Positions 1 through 5,380 are shown, counted from the first letter of the stretch. The stretch is DNA of 5,980 nt from Paracoccaceae bacterium (GCA_003561595.1 PWWF01000256.1:1-5980); one strand, 5' to 3'. Translations and numbers: made by a program. Notes: generated from the sequence alone by a model not told the origin.

Positions 1-1
1 G

Positions 2-334
2 AACTTCGGCGGTTATGGCCTGAAAGCGGTCGAGCCCGAGCGCATCACGGCCCGCCAGATCGAAGCTGCCCGCCGTGCCATGACGCGCCATATGAAGCGT
101 CAGGGCCGCGTATGGATCCGGATCTTCCCCGACACCCCCGTCACTTCGAAACCTACCGAAGTGCGTATGGGTAAGGGTAAGGGCTCGGTCGATTTCTGGG
201 CCGCCAAGGTGAAGCCCGGTCGCGTCATGTTCGAGATCGACGGTGTGAATGACGCCACCGCGCGTGAGGCGCTGCGTCTGGCCGCCATGAAGCTGCCGAT
301 CAAGACCCGCGTCGTCGCGCGCGAGGACTGGTAA
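2..334 (+). CDS. rplP: 50S ribosomal protein L16, 3' part (N-terminus outside window)
   Basis: L16 binds 23S rRNA near the peptidyl-transferase centre and the A-site tRNA elbow in the 50S subunit. The reading frame is open from base 2, reading [20 protein letters not shown], and ends at the TAA at 332-334, giving 110 visible residues. Against my memory of E. coli L16 (136 aa) about 26 N-terminal residues lie upstream, so the gene is cut by the window edge, not broken. Seen in the sequence are the conserved block [20 protein letters not shown] and the family signature RMGKGKG followed by an aromatic-rich stretch (codons from about 164). The Arg of RMGKGKG corresponds to the residue hydroxylated in E. 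coli L16; whether that happens here is unknown. The ATG at 80 is internal. The gene is followed by an unusually long 183-nt gap before rpmC. Confidence 0.97.
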   Translation, partial: NFGGYGLKAVEPERITARQIEAARRAMTRHMKRQGRVWIRIFPDTPVTSKPTEVRMGKGKGSVDFWAAKVKPGRVMFEIDGVNDATAREALRLAAMKLPIKTRVVAREDW

Positions 335-351
335 GGGCGACCTGGCCCCAT

Positions 352-380
352 TTGACAACAGGCGTTCCGGCAGATGTGAT
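352..380 (+). promoter_or_regulatory. candidate sigma-70 type promoter for rpmC onward (overlaps terminator)
   Basis: TTGACA at 352-357 matches the -35 consensus fully; 17 bp later TGTGAT (375-380) matches four of six -10 positions but lacks the important A at position 2. Transcription would begin near 387, inside the 3' arm of the terminator-like stem, so such transcripts could not form that hairpin. A second weaker pair is TTGTCA (408-413) and TAGACG (431-436), also spaced 17 bp. The -35 boxes coincide with the two arms of the 8-bp inverted repeat, so either signal may be a by-product of RNA structure. Weak call. Confidence 0.25.
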
Positions 381-397
381 GCCGGGACGTTTTCTTT
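363..397 (+). terminator. intrinsic terminator or attenuator-like hairpin after rplP
   Basis: A ten-pair stem (363-372 with 380-389: seven G-C, two A-U, one G-U) with loop GATGTGA is followed directly by TTTTCTTT (390-397). This is the classic form of a Rho-independent terminator on the + strand, 28 nt after the rplP stop. It lies in the middle of an essential operon, so full termination would require a new promoter for rpmC onward; partial read-through (attenuation) is the alternative. The U-run is interrupted by one C, and its second half can instead join the neighbouring small hairpin at 394-405. Confidence 0.55.
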
Positions 398-420
398 CGG
401 GAAAGCCTTGTCAAAAAAGG

Positions 421-465
421 TGATCCCGGTTAGACGACACGCTCATCCATCTCCGCCGGGAATCA
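421..465 (+). other. second stem-loop in the rplP-rpmC gap
   Basis: TGATCCCGG (421-429) pairs with CCGGG (456-460) and ATCA (462-465), leaving A461 bulged: nine pairs closing a 26-nt loop (430-455). It follows the three-way junction by five bases. Downstream, CCCT (472-475) and AGGG (479-482) could add a small stem, leaving the rpmC RBS (GAAGGA, 505-510) free. No U-run follows, so it is not a terminator. Function unknown; the stem could be a coincidence of GC-rich sequence. Confidence 0.3.
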
Positions 466-517
466 GGGTGACCCTTTCAGGGGGCTCTCCGGTGATTGTT
501 GACTGAAGGAAAAGGCC

Positions 518-721
518 ATGAAAGCCGACGATTTGCGATCCAAGACACCGGATCAGCTGCGTGACGAGCTGGTCTCGCTGAAGAAGGAGGCGTTCAATCT
601 GCGCTTCCAGAAGGCGACCAACCAGCTTGAAAACACAGCCCGCATCCGCCAGGTGCGCCGCGACACTGCGCGCGTTGCCACGATTCTGAACGAAAAAGCC
701 CGCGACGCGACGGCGAACTGA
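518..721 (+). CDS. rpmC: 50S ribosomal protein L29
   Basis: L29 is a small helical-hairpin protein of the 50S subunit near the polypeptide exit tunnel, where with L23 it forms part of the docking surface for trigger factor and SRP. The 67-residue product has the typical length and two long helices: residues 3-33 with the [11 protein letters not shown] segment, then residues 37-60 with the family signature around [16 protein letters not shown]. The ATG at 518 is preceded by GAAGGA (505-510) with a 7-nt spacer. The stop at 719-721 overlaps the AGGAG (721-725) that serves as the RBS of rpsQ, so the two genes are likely coupled. It is the first gene after the structured gap and so would head any re-initiated transcript. 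Confidence 0.97.
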   Translation: MKADDLRSKTPDQLRDELVSLKKEAFNLRFQKATNQLENTARIRQVRRDTARVATILNEKARDATAN

Positions 722-732
722 GGAGCACGCAC

Positions 733-972
733 ATGCCCAGACGCATTCTGCAAGGCAAGGTGACGAGCGACAAGAATGATCAGACGGTCACGGTTCTGGT
801 CGAGCGCCGCTTCACGCACCCGGTGATGAAGAAGACGGTGCGTAGCACCAAGAAATACCGGGCACATGACCCGGAAAACCAGTTCAAGGTCGGCGACACT
901 GTACGCATCGTGGAATGCGCGCCGGTCTCGAAGAGCAAACGCTGGCAGGTGGTGACCGAAGCTACGGCTTGA
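733..972 (+). CDS. rpsQ: 30S ribosomal protein S17
   Basis: S17 is an OB-fold primary 16S rRNA-binding protein that organises the 5' domain of the 30S subunit. The 79-residue product has the normal length for the alphaproteobacterial form. It opens with the conserved [20 protein letters not shown] strand region (residues 4-23), has the HP.MKK..R..KKY.AHD loop (29-46), and ends with the family signature [18 protein letters not shown] (54-71). The ATG at 733 is supported by AGGAG at 721-725 with a 7-nt spacer. In E. coli this gene ends the S10 operon and the spc promoter follows it; here a 57-nt structured gap separates it from rplN and I see no convincing promoter there. Confidence 0.97.
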   Translation: MPRRILQGKVTSDKNDQTVTVLVERRFTHPVMKKTVRSTKKYRAHDPENQFKVGDTVRIVECAPVSKSKRWQVVTEATA

Positions 973-980
973 GCCTCTGC

Positions 981-1025
981 CAGTCTATCGAAACCCTGGG
1001 CGTATGCCCAAAGGTCGGGAGACTG
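981..1025 (+). promoter_or_regulatory. stem-loop overlapping the rplN Shine-Dalgarno
   Basis: CAGTCT (981-986) pairs with AGACTG (1020-1025). Inside it, ACC (993-995) can pair with GGT (1013-1015), and TGGGC (997-1001) with GCCCA (1006-1010) around a GTAT loop. The outer stem includes A1020 and G1021, the last two bases of the rplN SD sequence GGGAG (1017-1021, 8 nt before the ATG). An alternative pairing of CCC (994-996) with GGG (1017-1019) would hide the whole SD. This suggests control of L14 translation, at the junction where E. coli begins its spc operon. Pairing is seen; regulation is inferred. Confidence 0.35.
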
Positions 1026-1029
1026 AAAA

Positions 1030-1398
1030 ATGATCCAGATGCAGACCAATCTGGATGTCGCTGACAATTCCGGCGCACGCCGGGTGCAGTGCATCAAGGT
1101 CCTCGGTGGGTCCAAACGGCGCTATGCGTCCGTGGGCGACATCATCGTGGTATCGGTCAAGGAAGCAATTCCTCGGGGCCGTGTGAAGAAGGGCGACGTG
1201 CGCAAGGCTGTCGTCGTGCGCACCGCCAAGGAAGTGCGCCGTGAGGATGGCACTGCCATCCGCTTTGACCGCAATGCCGCCGTCATCCTCAACAATGCAG
1301 GCGAACCAGTTGGCACCCGTATCTTCGGGCCGGTGGTGCGCGAATTGCGTGCGAAGAACTTCATGAAGATCATCTCGCTCGCACCGGAGGTGCTGTGA
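1030..1398 (+). CDS. rplN: 50S ribosomal protein L14
   Basis: L14 is a beta-barrel protein of the 50S subunit that contacts 16S helix 44 (bridge B8) with L19 and is the docking site for the silencing factor RsfS. The 122-residue length matches the family exactly. Conserved blocks seen are the N-terminal [20 protein letters not shown] (1-20), the [20 protein letters not shown] stretch (21-40), the L14 signature spanning roughly residues 60-86, and the [17 protein letters not shown] segment (91-107). The ATG at 1030 has GGGAG at 1017-1021. Its 3' end carries the GGAGG (1386-1390) used by rplX, and its stop TGA (1396-1398) shares one base with the rplX ATG, a translational-coupling arrangement. 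It would head an E. coli-style spc unit. Confidence 0.98.
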   Translation: MIQMQTNLDVADNSGARRVQCIKVLGGSKRRYASVGDIIVVSVKEAIPRGRVKKGDVRKAVVVRTAKEVRREDGTAIRFDRNAAVILNNAGEPVGTRIFGPVVRELRAKNFMKIISLAPEVL

Positions 1399-1703
1399 TG
1401 GCTGCGAAACTGAAAAAAGGTGACACGGTCATCGTGCTGACCGGCAAGGACAAGGGCAAGAAAGGCGAGATCGAGCGTGTCATGCCCAAGGACAACAAGG
1501 CTGTGGTCTCGGGGATCAACATCTCGATCCGCCACACCAAGCAATCGCAGCAGACCCAGGGCGGCCGCTTGCCGCAGGCGATGCCGATTGACCTGTCCAA
1601 TCTGGCCCTGATCGATGGCAAGGGCAAAGCGACGCGCGTCGGCTTCCGCATGGAAGGTGACAGGAAAGTGCGGTTCGCCAAGACAACCGGGGAGGCGATC
1701 TGA
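1398..1703 (+). CDS. rplX: 50S ribosomal protein L24
   Basis: L24 is an assembly-initiating 50S protein that binds the 5' domain of 23S rRNA and sits by the exit tunnel. The 101-residue product contains a KOW motif near its start (about residues 6-33, [20 protein letters not shown]), then the [16 protein letters not shown] stretch (42-57) and a C-terminal [21 protein letters not shown], all typical. Two in-frame starts are adjacent, GTG 1395 and ATG 1398. I chose ATG 1398 because GGAGG (1386-1390) stands 7 nt from it but only 4 nt from the GTG, and because the neighbouring rplX/rplE junction uses the same one-base TGATG overlap with the same SD spacing. In E. coli, S8 represses the spc operon near the L24-L5 junction; whether that target exists here cannot be told by eye. 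Confidence 0.97.
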   Translation: MAAKLKKGDTVIVLTGKDKGKKGEIERVMPKDNKAVVSGINISIRHTKQSQQTQGGRLPQAMPIDLSNLALIDGKGKATRVGFRMEGDRKVRFAKTTGEAI

Positions 1704-2263
1704 TGCTTGACACAGCCACCTACACCCCGCGCCTGCGGAGCGTCTACAAGGACAGCATCCGCGCCGCGATGAAAGAAGAGTTCAACTACAAGAACGACAT
1801 GCAGATCCCCAAGCTCGACAAGATCGTGCTGAACATGGGGATCGGCGAGGCCGTCAAGGACAGCAAGAAGATCAAATCGGCCCAGGCCGATCTGTCCGCG
1901 ATTGCCGGTCAGAAGGCTGTCATCACCAAGGCCCGCAATTCGATTGCCGGTTTCCGGGTGCGCGAAGAAATGCCGCTGGGCGTCAAGGTCACCCTGCGCG
2001 GTGACCGCATGTATGAGTTCCTGGACCGTCTGATCACGATCGCCCTGCCGCGCGTCCGCGACTTTCGCGGCGTCAAGGGCACATCGTTTGACGGCAATGG
2101 CAACTATGCCATGGGCATCAAGGAACATATCGTCTTCCCCGAGATCAACTTCGATCAGATCGATGAAGTCTGGGGCATGGACGTGATCATCTGCACCACC
2201 GCGAAAACCGACGCGGAAGCCAAGGCGCTGTTGAAAGCTTTCAACATGCCCTTCAACAGCTGA
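1703..2263 (+). CDS. rplE: 50S ribosomal protein L5
   Basis: L5 binds 5S rRNA and, with L18, anchors it in the central protuberance of the 50S subunit, contacting the P-site tRNA and S13. The 186-residue product is of alphaproteobacterial length. Visible are [20 protein letters not shown] (35-54), the L5 signature at about 64-80 ([17 protein letters not shown]), the [17 protein letters not shown] block (84-100), the [20 protein letters not shown] block (119-138), and a C-terminal [10 protein letters not shown]...[20 protein letters not shown]. The start overlaps the rplX stop by one base (TGATG, 1701-1705) and has GGAGG at 1691-1695. The last codons carry an 18-bp perfect palindrome (2229-2246), noted separately. 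Confidence 0.98.
   Translation: MLDTATYTPRLRSVYKDSIRAAMKEEFNYKNDMQIPKLDKIVLNMGIGEAVKDSKKIKSAQADLSAIAGQKAVITKARNSIAGFRVREEMPLGVKVTLRGDRMYEFLDRLITIALPRVRDFRGVKGTSFDGNGNYAMGIKEHIVFPEINFDQIDEVWGMDVIICTTAKTDAEAKALLKAFNMPFNS
2229..2246. repeat. 18-bp perfect palindrome at the rplE 3' end
   Basis: Bases 2229-2246 (TGTTGAAAGCTTTCAACA) equal their own reverse complement. In addition GCTGTTGAA (2227-2235) is the exact reverse complement of TTCAACAGC (2252-2260), so the 5' arm has two mutually exclusive partners. The codons encode the conserved L5 tail [12 protein letters not shown], so protein constraint may explain both. It ends just before the rpsN RBS (GGGAG, 2271-2275). Confidence 0.45.
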
Positions 2264-2282
2264 CGCGAGAGGGAGAGAACGA

Positions 2283-2588
2283 ATGGCCAAGAAAGCAATG
2301 GTCGAGCGCGAGAAAAAGCGTCAGCGGATGGTGGCAAAATATGCTGCCAAGCGGGCTGAACTGAAAGCGATCGCAGCCGACCCCGAACGCCCGATGGAAG
2401 AGCGTTTCAAGGCGAACCTGAAACTGGCACAACTGCCGCGCAACTCGTCCGAGACGCGCCTGCACAACCGCTGCCAGCTTTCGGGTCGTCCGAAAGCCTA
2501 CTATCGCAAACTGAAACTGTCGCGGATCGCGCTGCGGGACCTGGCCTCGAAAGGTCAGATTCCGGGCATGGTCAAGTCGAGCTGGTAA
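2283..2588 (+). CDS. rpsN: 30S ribosomal protein S14 (zinc-independent form)
   Basis: S14 helps assemble the 3' major domain (head) of the 30S subunit, near S3 and S10. At 101 residues this is the long form lacking a zinc ribbon: the sequence has a single Cys (C64 in [11 protein letters not shown]) and no CxxC pair, as in E. coli S14. The family signature runs about residues 63-85, and the C-terminus [11 protein letters not shown] is characteristic. The N-terminal half is basic and helical ([20 protein letters not shown]). The ATG at 2283 has GGGAG at 2271-2275 with a 7-nt spacer; the gap after rplE is 19 nt. Its place between rplE and rpsH is canonical. Zinc independence is known for this family form and is inferred here from the absent cysteines. 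Confidence 0.98.
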   Translation: MAKKAMVEREKKRQRMVAKYAAKRAELKAIAADPERPMEERFKANLKLAQLPRNSSETRLHNRCQLSGRPKAYYRKLKLSRIALRDLASKGQIPGMVKSSW

Positions 2589-2600
2589 GGAGATCGCACC

Positions 2601-2999
2601 ATGTCGATGAACGATCCTCTCGGCGATATGCTGACCCGCATCCGCAACGCGCAGATGCGCGGCAAGTCCACCGTGCGCTCGCCCGCCTCCAAGCTGCGTG
2701 CCTGGGTGCTGGATGTGCTGGCGGATGAAGGCTATATCCGTGGCTACGAGCGTGTGACCACCGATGCCGGGCATGAAGAGCTGGAAATCAGCCTGAAATA
2801 TGCCGATGGCACGCCGGTAATCCGCGAACTCAAGCGGATCTCGACCCCCGGTCGCCGCGTCTATTCCGGTGTCAGCAATATCCCGCAGGTCCGTAACGGG
2901 CTTGGGATTTCAGTGGTCTCGACGCCCAAGGGCGTGATGTCCGACGCAAATGCGCGCGCTGCCAATGTCGGCGGTGAAGTGCTCTGCCGTGTGTTCTGA
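2601..2999 (+). CDS. rpsH: 30S ribosomal protein S8
   Basis: S8 is a primary 16S rRNA-binding protein of the central domain (helix 21) and in E. coli also the translational repressor of the spc operon. The 132-residue product begins [20 protein letters not shown], the conserved N-terminal domain, and carries the S8 signature near the C-terminus (about residues 100-117, [16 protein letters not shown]). The GEVLCRVF ending is typical of alphaproteobacteria. Two ATGs are possible (2601 and 2607). AAGGAG at 2587-2592 is 8 nt from the first and 14 nt from the second, so 2601 is preferred. The SD overlaps the rpsN stop, which suggests coupling. Whether S8 regulates this operon as in E. coli is open. 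Confidence 0.98.
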   Translation: MSMNDPLGDMLTRIRNAQMRGKSTVRSPASKLRAWVLDVLADEGYIRGYERVTTDAGHEELEISLKYADGTPVIRELKRISTPGRRVYSGVSNIPQVRNGLGISVVSTPKGVMSDANARAANVGGEVLCRVF

Positions 3000-3010
3000 G
3001 GAGGGCTGAG

Positions 3011-3544
3011 ATGTCTCGTATTGGCAAGAAGCCGGTCGAACTGCCCTCGGGCGTATCGGCCGAGGTCAAGGGCCAGACCATCGAGGTCAAGGGCCCCAAG
3101 GGCACCCGCAGCTTCACTGCGGGCGACGATGTCGATATCGTGCTGGATGGCAATGTCGTCAGCGTCAAGCCGCGCGGCCTGTCCAAGCGCGCCCGTCAGC
3201 AATGGGGCATGACCCGTTCGATGGTCGCAAACCTGGCGCAGGGCGTGACCGACGGGTTCAAGAAAGAGCTTGAGCTGGTCGGCGTGGGTTACCGGGCCGC
3301 GATGCAGGGCAAGGACCTGAAGCTGTCGCTGGGCTACAGCCACGAAGTGATCTTCAAGGTGCCCGAGGGCATCACTGTTTCGACCCCGAAACAGACCGAG
3401 ATCGTCGTGGAAGGTATGGACCAGCAGGCGGTTGGTGAAACGGCTGCGAATATCCGCAAATGGCGGTCGCCCGAGCCCTACAAGGGCAAAGGCATCCGCT
3501 ACAAGGATGAGTATATCTTCCGTAAGGAAGGCAAGAAGAAGTAA
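3011..3544 (+). CDS. rplF: 50S ribosomal protein L6
   Basis: L6 binds 23S rRNA helix 97 near the sarcin-ricin loop and factor-binding site of the 50S subunit and is needed for late assembly. The 177-residue product is standard length, with two similar alpha/beta domains: domain 1 about residues 1-80, starting [15 protein letters not shown], and domain 2 about 82-170, with the [20 protein letters not shown] strand region. The family signature [11 protein letters not shown] lies at 154-164, followed by a basic C-terminus ending EGKKK. The ATG at 3011 follows AGGAGG (2999-3004), which overlaps the rpsH stop. A 14-bp exact direct repeat (3061-3074 and 3082-3095) encodes two nearby EVKG turns and is probably just codon bias. 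Confidence 0.98.
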   Translation: MSRIGKKPVELPSGVSAEVKGQTIEVKGPKGTRSFTAGDDVDIVLDGNVVSVKPRGLSKRARQQWGMTRSMVANLAQGVTDGFKKELELVGVGYRAAMQGKDLKLSLGYSHEVIFKVPEGITVSTPKQTEIVVEGMDQQAVGETAANIRKWRSPEPYKGKGIRYKDEYIFRKEGKKK

Positions 3545-3555
3545 GGGCGCATCAG

Positions 3556-3915
3556 ATGGCGAACACGAAGCAAAAGCTGTTCCAGAAACGCCGCCTGCGC
3601 GTTCGGAACAAACTGAAGAAAACGGCCAATGGGCGTCCGCGCCTGTCGGTGCACCGTTCGAACAAGAATATCAGCGTTCAGCTGATCGACGATTCGAAGG
3701 GTGTCACCCTGGCTTCGGCCTCGACGCTGGAAAAGGATTTCGGCGTTGTCGGTGTCAACAACAAGGACGCTGCCACCAAGATCGGCACGGCGATTGCCGA
3801 GCGTGCGAAAGCCGCCGGTGTCGAAGAGTGCTTTTTCGACCGTGGCGGGTTCATCTTTCACGGCAAGGTGAAGGCTCTGGCCGACGCTGCGCGTGAAGGC
3901 GGCCTGAAGTTCTGA
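3556..3915 (+). CDS. rplR: 50S ribosomal protein L18
   Basis: L18 binds 5S rRNA and with L5 carries it into the central protuberance. The 119-residue product has a basic N-terminal tail ([20 protein letters not shown]), the [20 protein letters not shown] strand (27-46), and the highly conserved C-terminal block [20 protein letters not shown] (94-113) ending GGLKF. The ATG at 3556 is 11 nt after the rplF stop. Its SD is one of the poorer ones in the cluster, AAGGG at 3543-3547, so translational coupling to rplF through ribosomes terminating at 3544 is likely important. A 154-residue reading frame shifted against it (3432-3896) is a shadow. Confidence 0.98.
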   Translation: MANTKQKLFQKRRLRVRNKLKKTANGRPRLSVHRSNKNISVQLIDDSKGVTLASASTLEKDFGVVGVNNKDAATKIGTAIAERAKAAGVEECFFDRGGFIFHGKVKALADAAREGGLKF

Positions 3916-3925
3916 GGAGACGATT

Positions 3926-4480
3926 ATGGCAGAAAGACAAAACCGCCGGGACCGTCGCGAGCGCGAGGAAACCCCGGAATTCGCCGATCGTCTGGTTGCG
4001 ATCAACCGTGTGTCGAAAACCGTGAAAGGCGGCAAGCGCTTCGGCTTTGCGGCCCTCGTGGTGGTCGGTGACCAGCGTGGGCGTGTGGGCTTCGGCAAGG
4101 GCAAGGCGAAAGAAGTGCCCGAGGCGATCCGCAAGGCGACCGAACAGGCCAAGCGCCAGATGATCCGCGTGCCGCTGCGCGAAGGGCGCACGCTGCATCA
4201 CGACATCGAGGGGCGTCATGGTGCGGGCAAGGTGATCCTGCGCGCGGCCGTGCCGGGGACCGGGATCATTGCCGGTGGTCCGATGCGTGCCGTGTTCGAG
4301 ATGCTGGGCCTGCAGGATGTGGTCGCCAAGAGCCTTGGCAGCCAGAACCCCTATAACATGATCCGGGCAACATTTGACGGGCTGCGCAATTCCGCAAGCC
4401 CCCGTCAGGTGGCCCAGCGTCGCGGCAAGAAGGTGGCAGAGATTCTGCGCAAGCCCGAAGCCGAGACTGTGGACGCGTAA
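3926..4480 (+). CDS. rpsE: 30S ribosomal protein S5
   Basis: S5 lies at the mRNA entry side of the 30S subunit, contributes to mRNA unwinding and decoding accuracy, and is the classic site of spectinomycin-resistance changes. The 184-residue product has a charged N-terminal extension (1-18), the double-stranded-RNA-binding-like S5 domain (about 20-84), with the S5 signature from [20 protein letters not shown] onward, and the C-terminal S5 domain (about 96-155) with [20 protein letters not shown] and [13 protein letters not shown]. The spectinomycin-loop sequence [11 protein letters not shown] looks like wild type. AGGAG (3915-3919) stands 6 nt before the ATG and overlaps the rplR stop. The short tail [21 protein letters not shown] is of the alphaproteobacterial type. 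Confidence 0.98.
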   Translation: MAERQNRRDRREREETPEFADRLVAINRVSKTVKGGKRFGFAALVVVGDQRGRVGFGKGKAKEVPEAIRKATEQAKRQMIRVPLREGRTLHHDIEGRHGAGKVILRAAVPGTGIIAGGPMRAVFEMLGLQDVVAKSLGSQNPYNMIRATFDGLRNSASPRQVAQRRGKKVAEILRKPEAETVDA

Positions 4481-4492
4481 GGAGTGGACGCA

Positions 4493-4681
4493 ATGGCAAA
4501 AACCATCGTGGTCAAGCAGATCGGCTCTCCGATCCGCCGCCCGGCCATCCAGCGCGCGACGCTGAAGGGTCTGGGGCTGAACAAGATGCATCGCACGCGC
4601 GAGTTGGAAGACACGCCCGCGACGCGCGGCATGGTCGCCAAGATCCCGCATCTGGTGCAGATCATCGAGGAACGCGGTTGA
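4493..4681 (+). CDS. rpmD: 50S ribosomal protein L30
   Basis: L30 is a small 50S protein that stabilises 23S rRNA domain II. It is absent from some bacterial lineages but present here in its usual place. The product from ATG 4493 is 62 residues, beginning [20 protein letters not shown] and containing the L30 signature region (about 20-52: [20 protein letters not shown] then TPATRGMV). An in-frame GTG at 4484 would add three residues, but it lies inside the SD AAGGAG (4479-4484), which is 8 nt from ATG 4493; the ATG is therefore chosen. The SD overlaps the rpsE stop. The gene is followed by a 125-nt gap, unusual because in many bacteria rplO follows almost directly. Confidence 0.96.
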   Translation: MAKTIVVKQIGSPIRRPAIQRATLKGLGLNKMHRTRELEDTPATRGMVAKIPHLVQIIEERG

Positions 4682-4682
4682 G

Positions 4683-4707
4683 GTAAGGTGGGTTTTACCC
4701 ACCCTAC
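4683..4707. repeat. intergenic palindrome of the GTAGGGTGGGT type (likely dispersed repeat)
   Basis: GGTGGGT (4687-4693) and ACCCACC (4697-4703) form a seven-pair stem around TTT, extended past an A-C mismatch by GTA (4683-4685) with TAC (4705-4707). It starts two bases after the rpmD stop. On the minus strand it reads TGCGTAGGGTGGGTAAAACC from 4710. From memory, GTAGGGTGGGT...ACCCACC palindromes are scattered between genes in many proteobacterial genomes, which makes an intergenic repeat more likely than a terminator; no U-run follows. Only one copy lies in this window, so repetitiveness is not shown here. Confidence 0.5.
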
Positions 4708-4715
4708 GCAGCCAT

Positions 4716-4739
4716 GTCCGGCCCGACCAGGGGCCGGAC
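4716..4739 (+). other. strong hairpin in the rpmD-rplO gap
   Basis: GTCCGGCCC (4716-4724) and GGGCCGGAC (4731-4739) form a perfect nine-pair stem, eight pairs G-C or C-G, around the six-base loop GACCAG. It is followed by TTACACATG, with no U-run, so intrinsic termination is unlikely. It may slow 3'-to-5' RNA decay or mark a processing site between the rpmD and rplO parts of the transcript. It lies 8 nt after the repeat-like palindrome. The rest of the gap (4740-4806) shows nothing but the rplO RBS. Confidence 0.5.
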
Positions 4740-4806
4740 TTACACATGAAGCCGCGTTGTCCTGATCCGTCGCTGGCAGGGCATTCCGGCATGAAGGAGA
4801 AGCGAC

Positions 4807-5298
4807 ATGAAACTGAATGAACTGCGTGACAATCCCGGCGCAACCAAGAAGCGGATGCGTGTGGGCCGTGGTCCGGGCTCGGGCAAGGGCAAGACCGGTG
4901 GCCGCGGGATCAAGGGCCAGAAATCGCGTTCGGGCGTTGCGATCAAGGCTTTCGAGGGCGGGCAGATGCCGCTCTATCAGCGCCTTCCCAAGCGGGGCTT
5001 CAACAAGCCCAACCGCAAGCGCTTTGCCGTCGTGAACCTTGGCCTGATCGAGAAGTTCATCGGCGAAGGCAAGCTCGACGCTGGCCTGACCATCACCGAG
5101 GATGCGCTGGTCACCTCCGGTCTGGTGCGTCGCAAGCTGGACGGTGTGCGCGTTCTGGCCAAGGGTGACATCACCAGCAAGGTCAGTCTGCAGGTCTCTG
5201 GCGCGTCGAAAACCGCGATCGAGGCCATCGAGAAAGCGGGCGGCAGTGTCGAGATTACCGCGCCCGCAGAGAAAAACGAGCCGGCGGCCGCTGAATAA
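4807..5298 (+). CDS. rplO: 50S ribosomal protein L15
   Basis: L15 is a 50S assembly protein whose extended N-terminal arm reaches deep into 23S rRNA. The 163-residue product opens with [20 protein letters not shown] (1-20), continues with a Gly/Lys-rich arm ([20 protein letters not shown], 21-40), and has a globular C-terminal domain with the L15 signature around residues 115-151. After that comes a short Ala/Glu-rich tail ([11 protein letters not shown]). The ATG at 4807 has AAGGAG (4794-4799) with a 7-nt spacer. Unlike most genes here it does not follow its neighbour closely (125-nt gap), so it cannot rely on termination-reinitiation coupling and needs its own good RBS, which it has. Confidence 0.98.
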   Translation: MKLNELRDNPGATKKRMRVGRGPGSGKGKTGGRGIKGQKSRSGVAIKAFEGGQMPLYQRLPKRGFNKPNRKRFAVVNLGLIEKFIGEGKLDAGLTITEDALVTSGLVRRKLDGVRVLAKGDITSKVSLQVSGASKTAIEAIEKAGGSVEITAPAEKNEPAAAE

Positions 5299-5348
5299 AG
5301 GTTGTGAGCGGTGCCCGCGCCGCTTACATCACTACCCAAGGGATCTTC

Positions 5349-5380
5349 GCGCCGCCGACCGGACCCCGGTCAGGCGGCGC
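5349..5380 (+). other. very stable hairpin between rplO and secY
   Basis: GCGCCGCC (5349-5356) pairs with GGCGGCGC (5373-5380), and GACCGG (5357-5362) with CCGGTC (5366-5371). The only defects are a bulged A5372 and a three-base loop ACC. Fourteen pairs, thirteen of them G-C or C-G, make it the strongest hairpin in the window. No U-run follows (TGACATGAG), so it is not a classical terminator on the + strand, nor on the - strand. It ends 24 nt before the secY ATG. It may act as an RNA-decay barrier, an RNase site or an attenuator that separates secY output from the ribosomal genes. Confidence 0.55.

Larger units (their letters stand above)
351..415 (+). other. candidate structured RNA: three-way junction in the rplP-rpmC gap
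   Basis: TTTGACAA (351-358) is an exact inverted repeat of TTGTCAAA (408-415). With CA 359-360 bulged, G361-G362 can pair with C406-C407 and extend this outer stem. It encloses hairpin 1 (363-372 with 380-389, ten pairs including one G-U, 7-nt loop) and hairpin 2 (CUUU 394-397 with AAAG 402-405, tetraloop CGGG). The helices abut with only UUUU (390-393) as linker, so nearly every base has a role. This could be a cis-regulatory RNA, a processing site, or simply a terminator with fortuitous flanking pairing. The pairing is seen directly; function is inferred. I do not recognise it as a known ribosomal leader family. Confidence 0.4.

Noticed and set aside
112..124. Short palindrome around GATCCGGATC in rplP
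   Set aside because: Ten bases only, inside conserved L16 codons; expected by chance.
379..423. 14-codon ATG frame through the terminator-like hairpin
   Set aside because: No SD, and the start codon is inside the hairpin loop/stem; too short to support as a leader peptide.
1660..1760. S8 autoregulatory binding site at the L24-L5 junction, as in E. coli
   Set aside because: I could not recognise a helix-21-like fold by eye here; absence is not proven, but it should not be annotated.
1370..2290. 306-residue open frame on the minus strand across rplX and rplE
   Set aside because: It lies fully antisense to two clearly conserved genes and has no RBS or family resemblance; long antisense frames are common in GC-rich DNA with this codon bias.
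3061..3095. 14-bp exact direct repeat in rplF
   Set aside because: It encodes two nearby EVKG turns in frame with the same preferred codons; coincidence of protein sequence and codon bias.
3432..3896. 154-residue plus-strand frame overlapping the end of rplF and rplR
   Set aside because: Out of frame with two well-conserved proteins; its translation is Arg/Ser-rich low-complexity without family similarity.
4746..4820. 24-codon ATG frame in the rpmD-rplO gap running into rplO
   Set aside because: No SD precedes it, and its product shows nothing recognisable; a leader peptide cannot be excluded but there is no positive evidence.
3851..4843. 330-residue minus-strand open frame across rpsE and rpmD
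   Set aside because: Shadow of rpsE/rpmD codon bias; it runs through the intergenic hairpins and has no recognisable domain.
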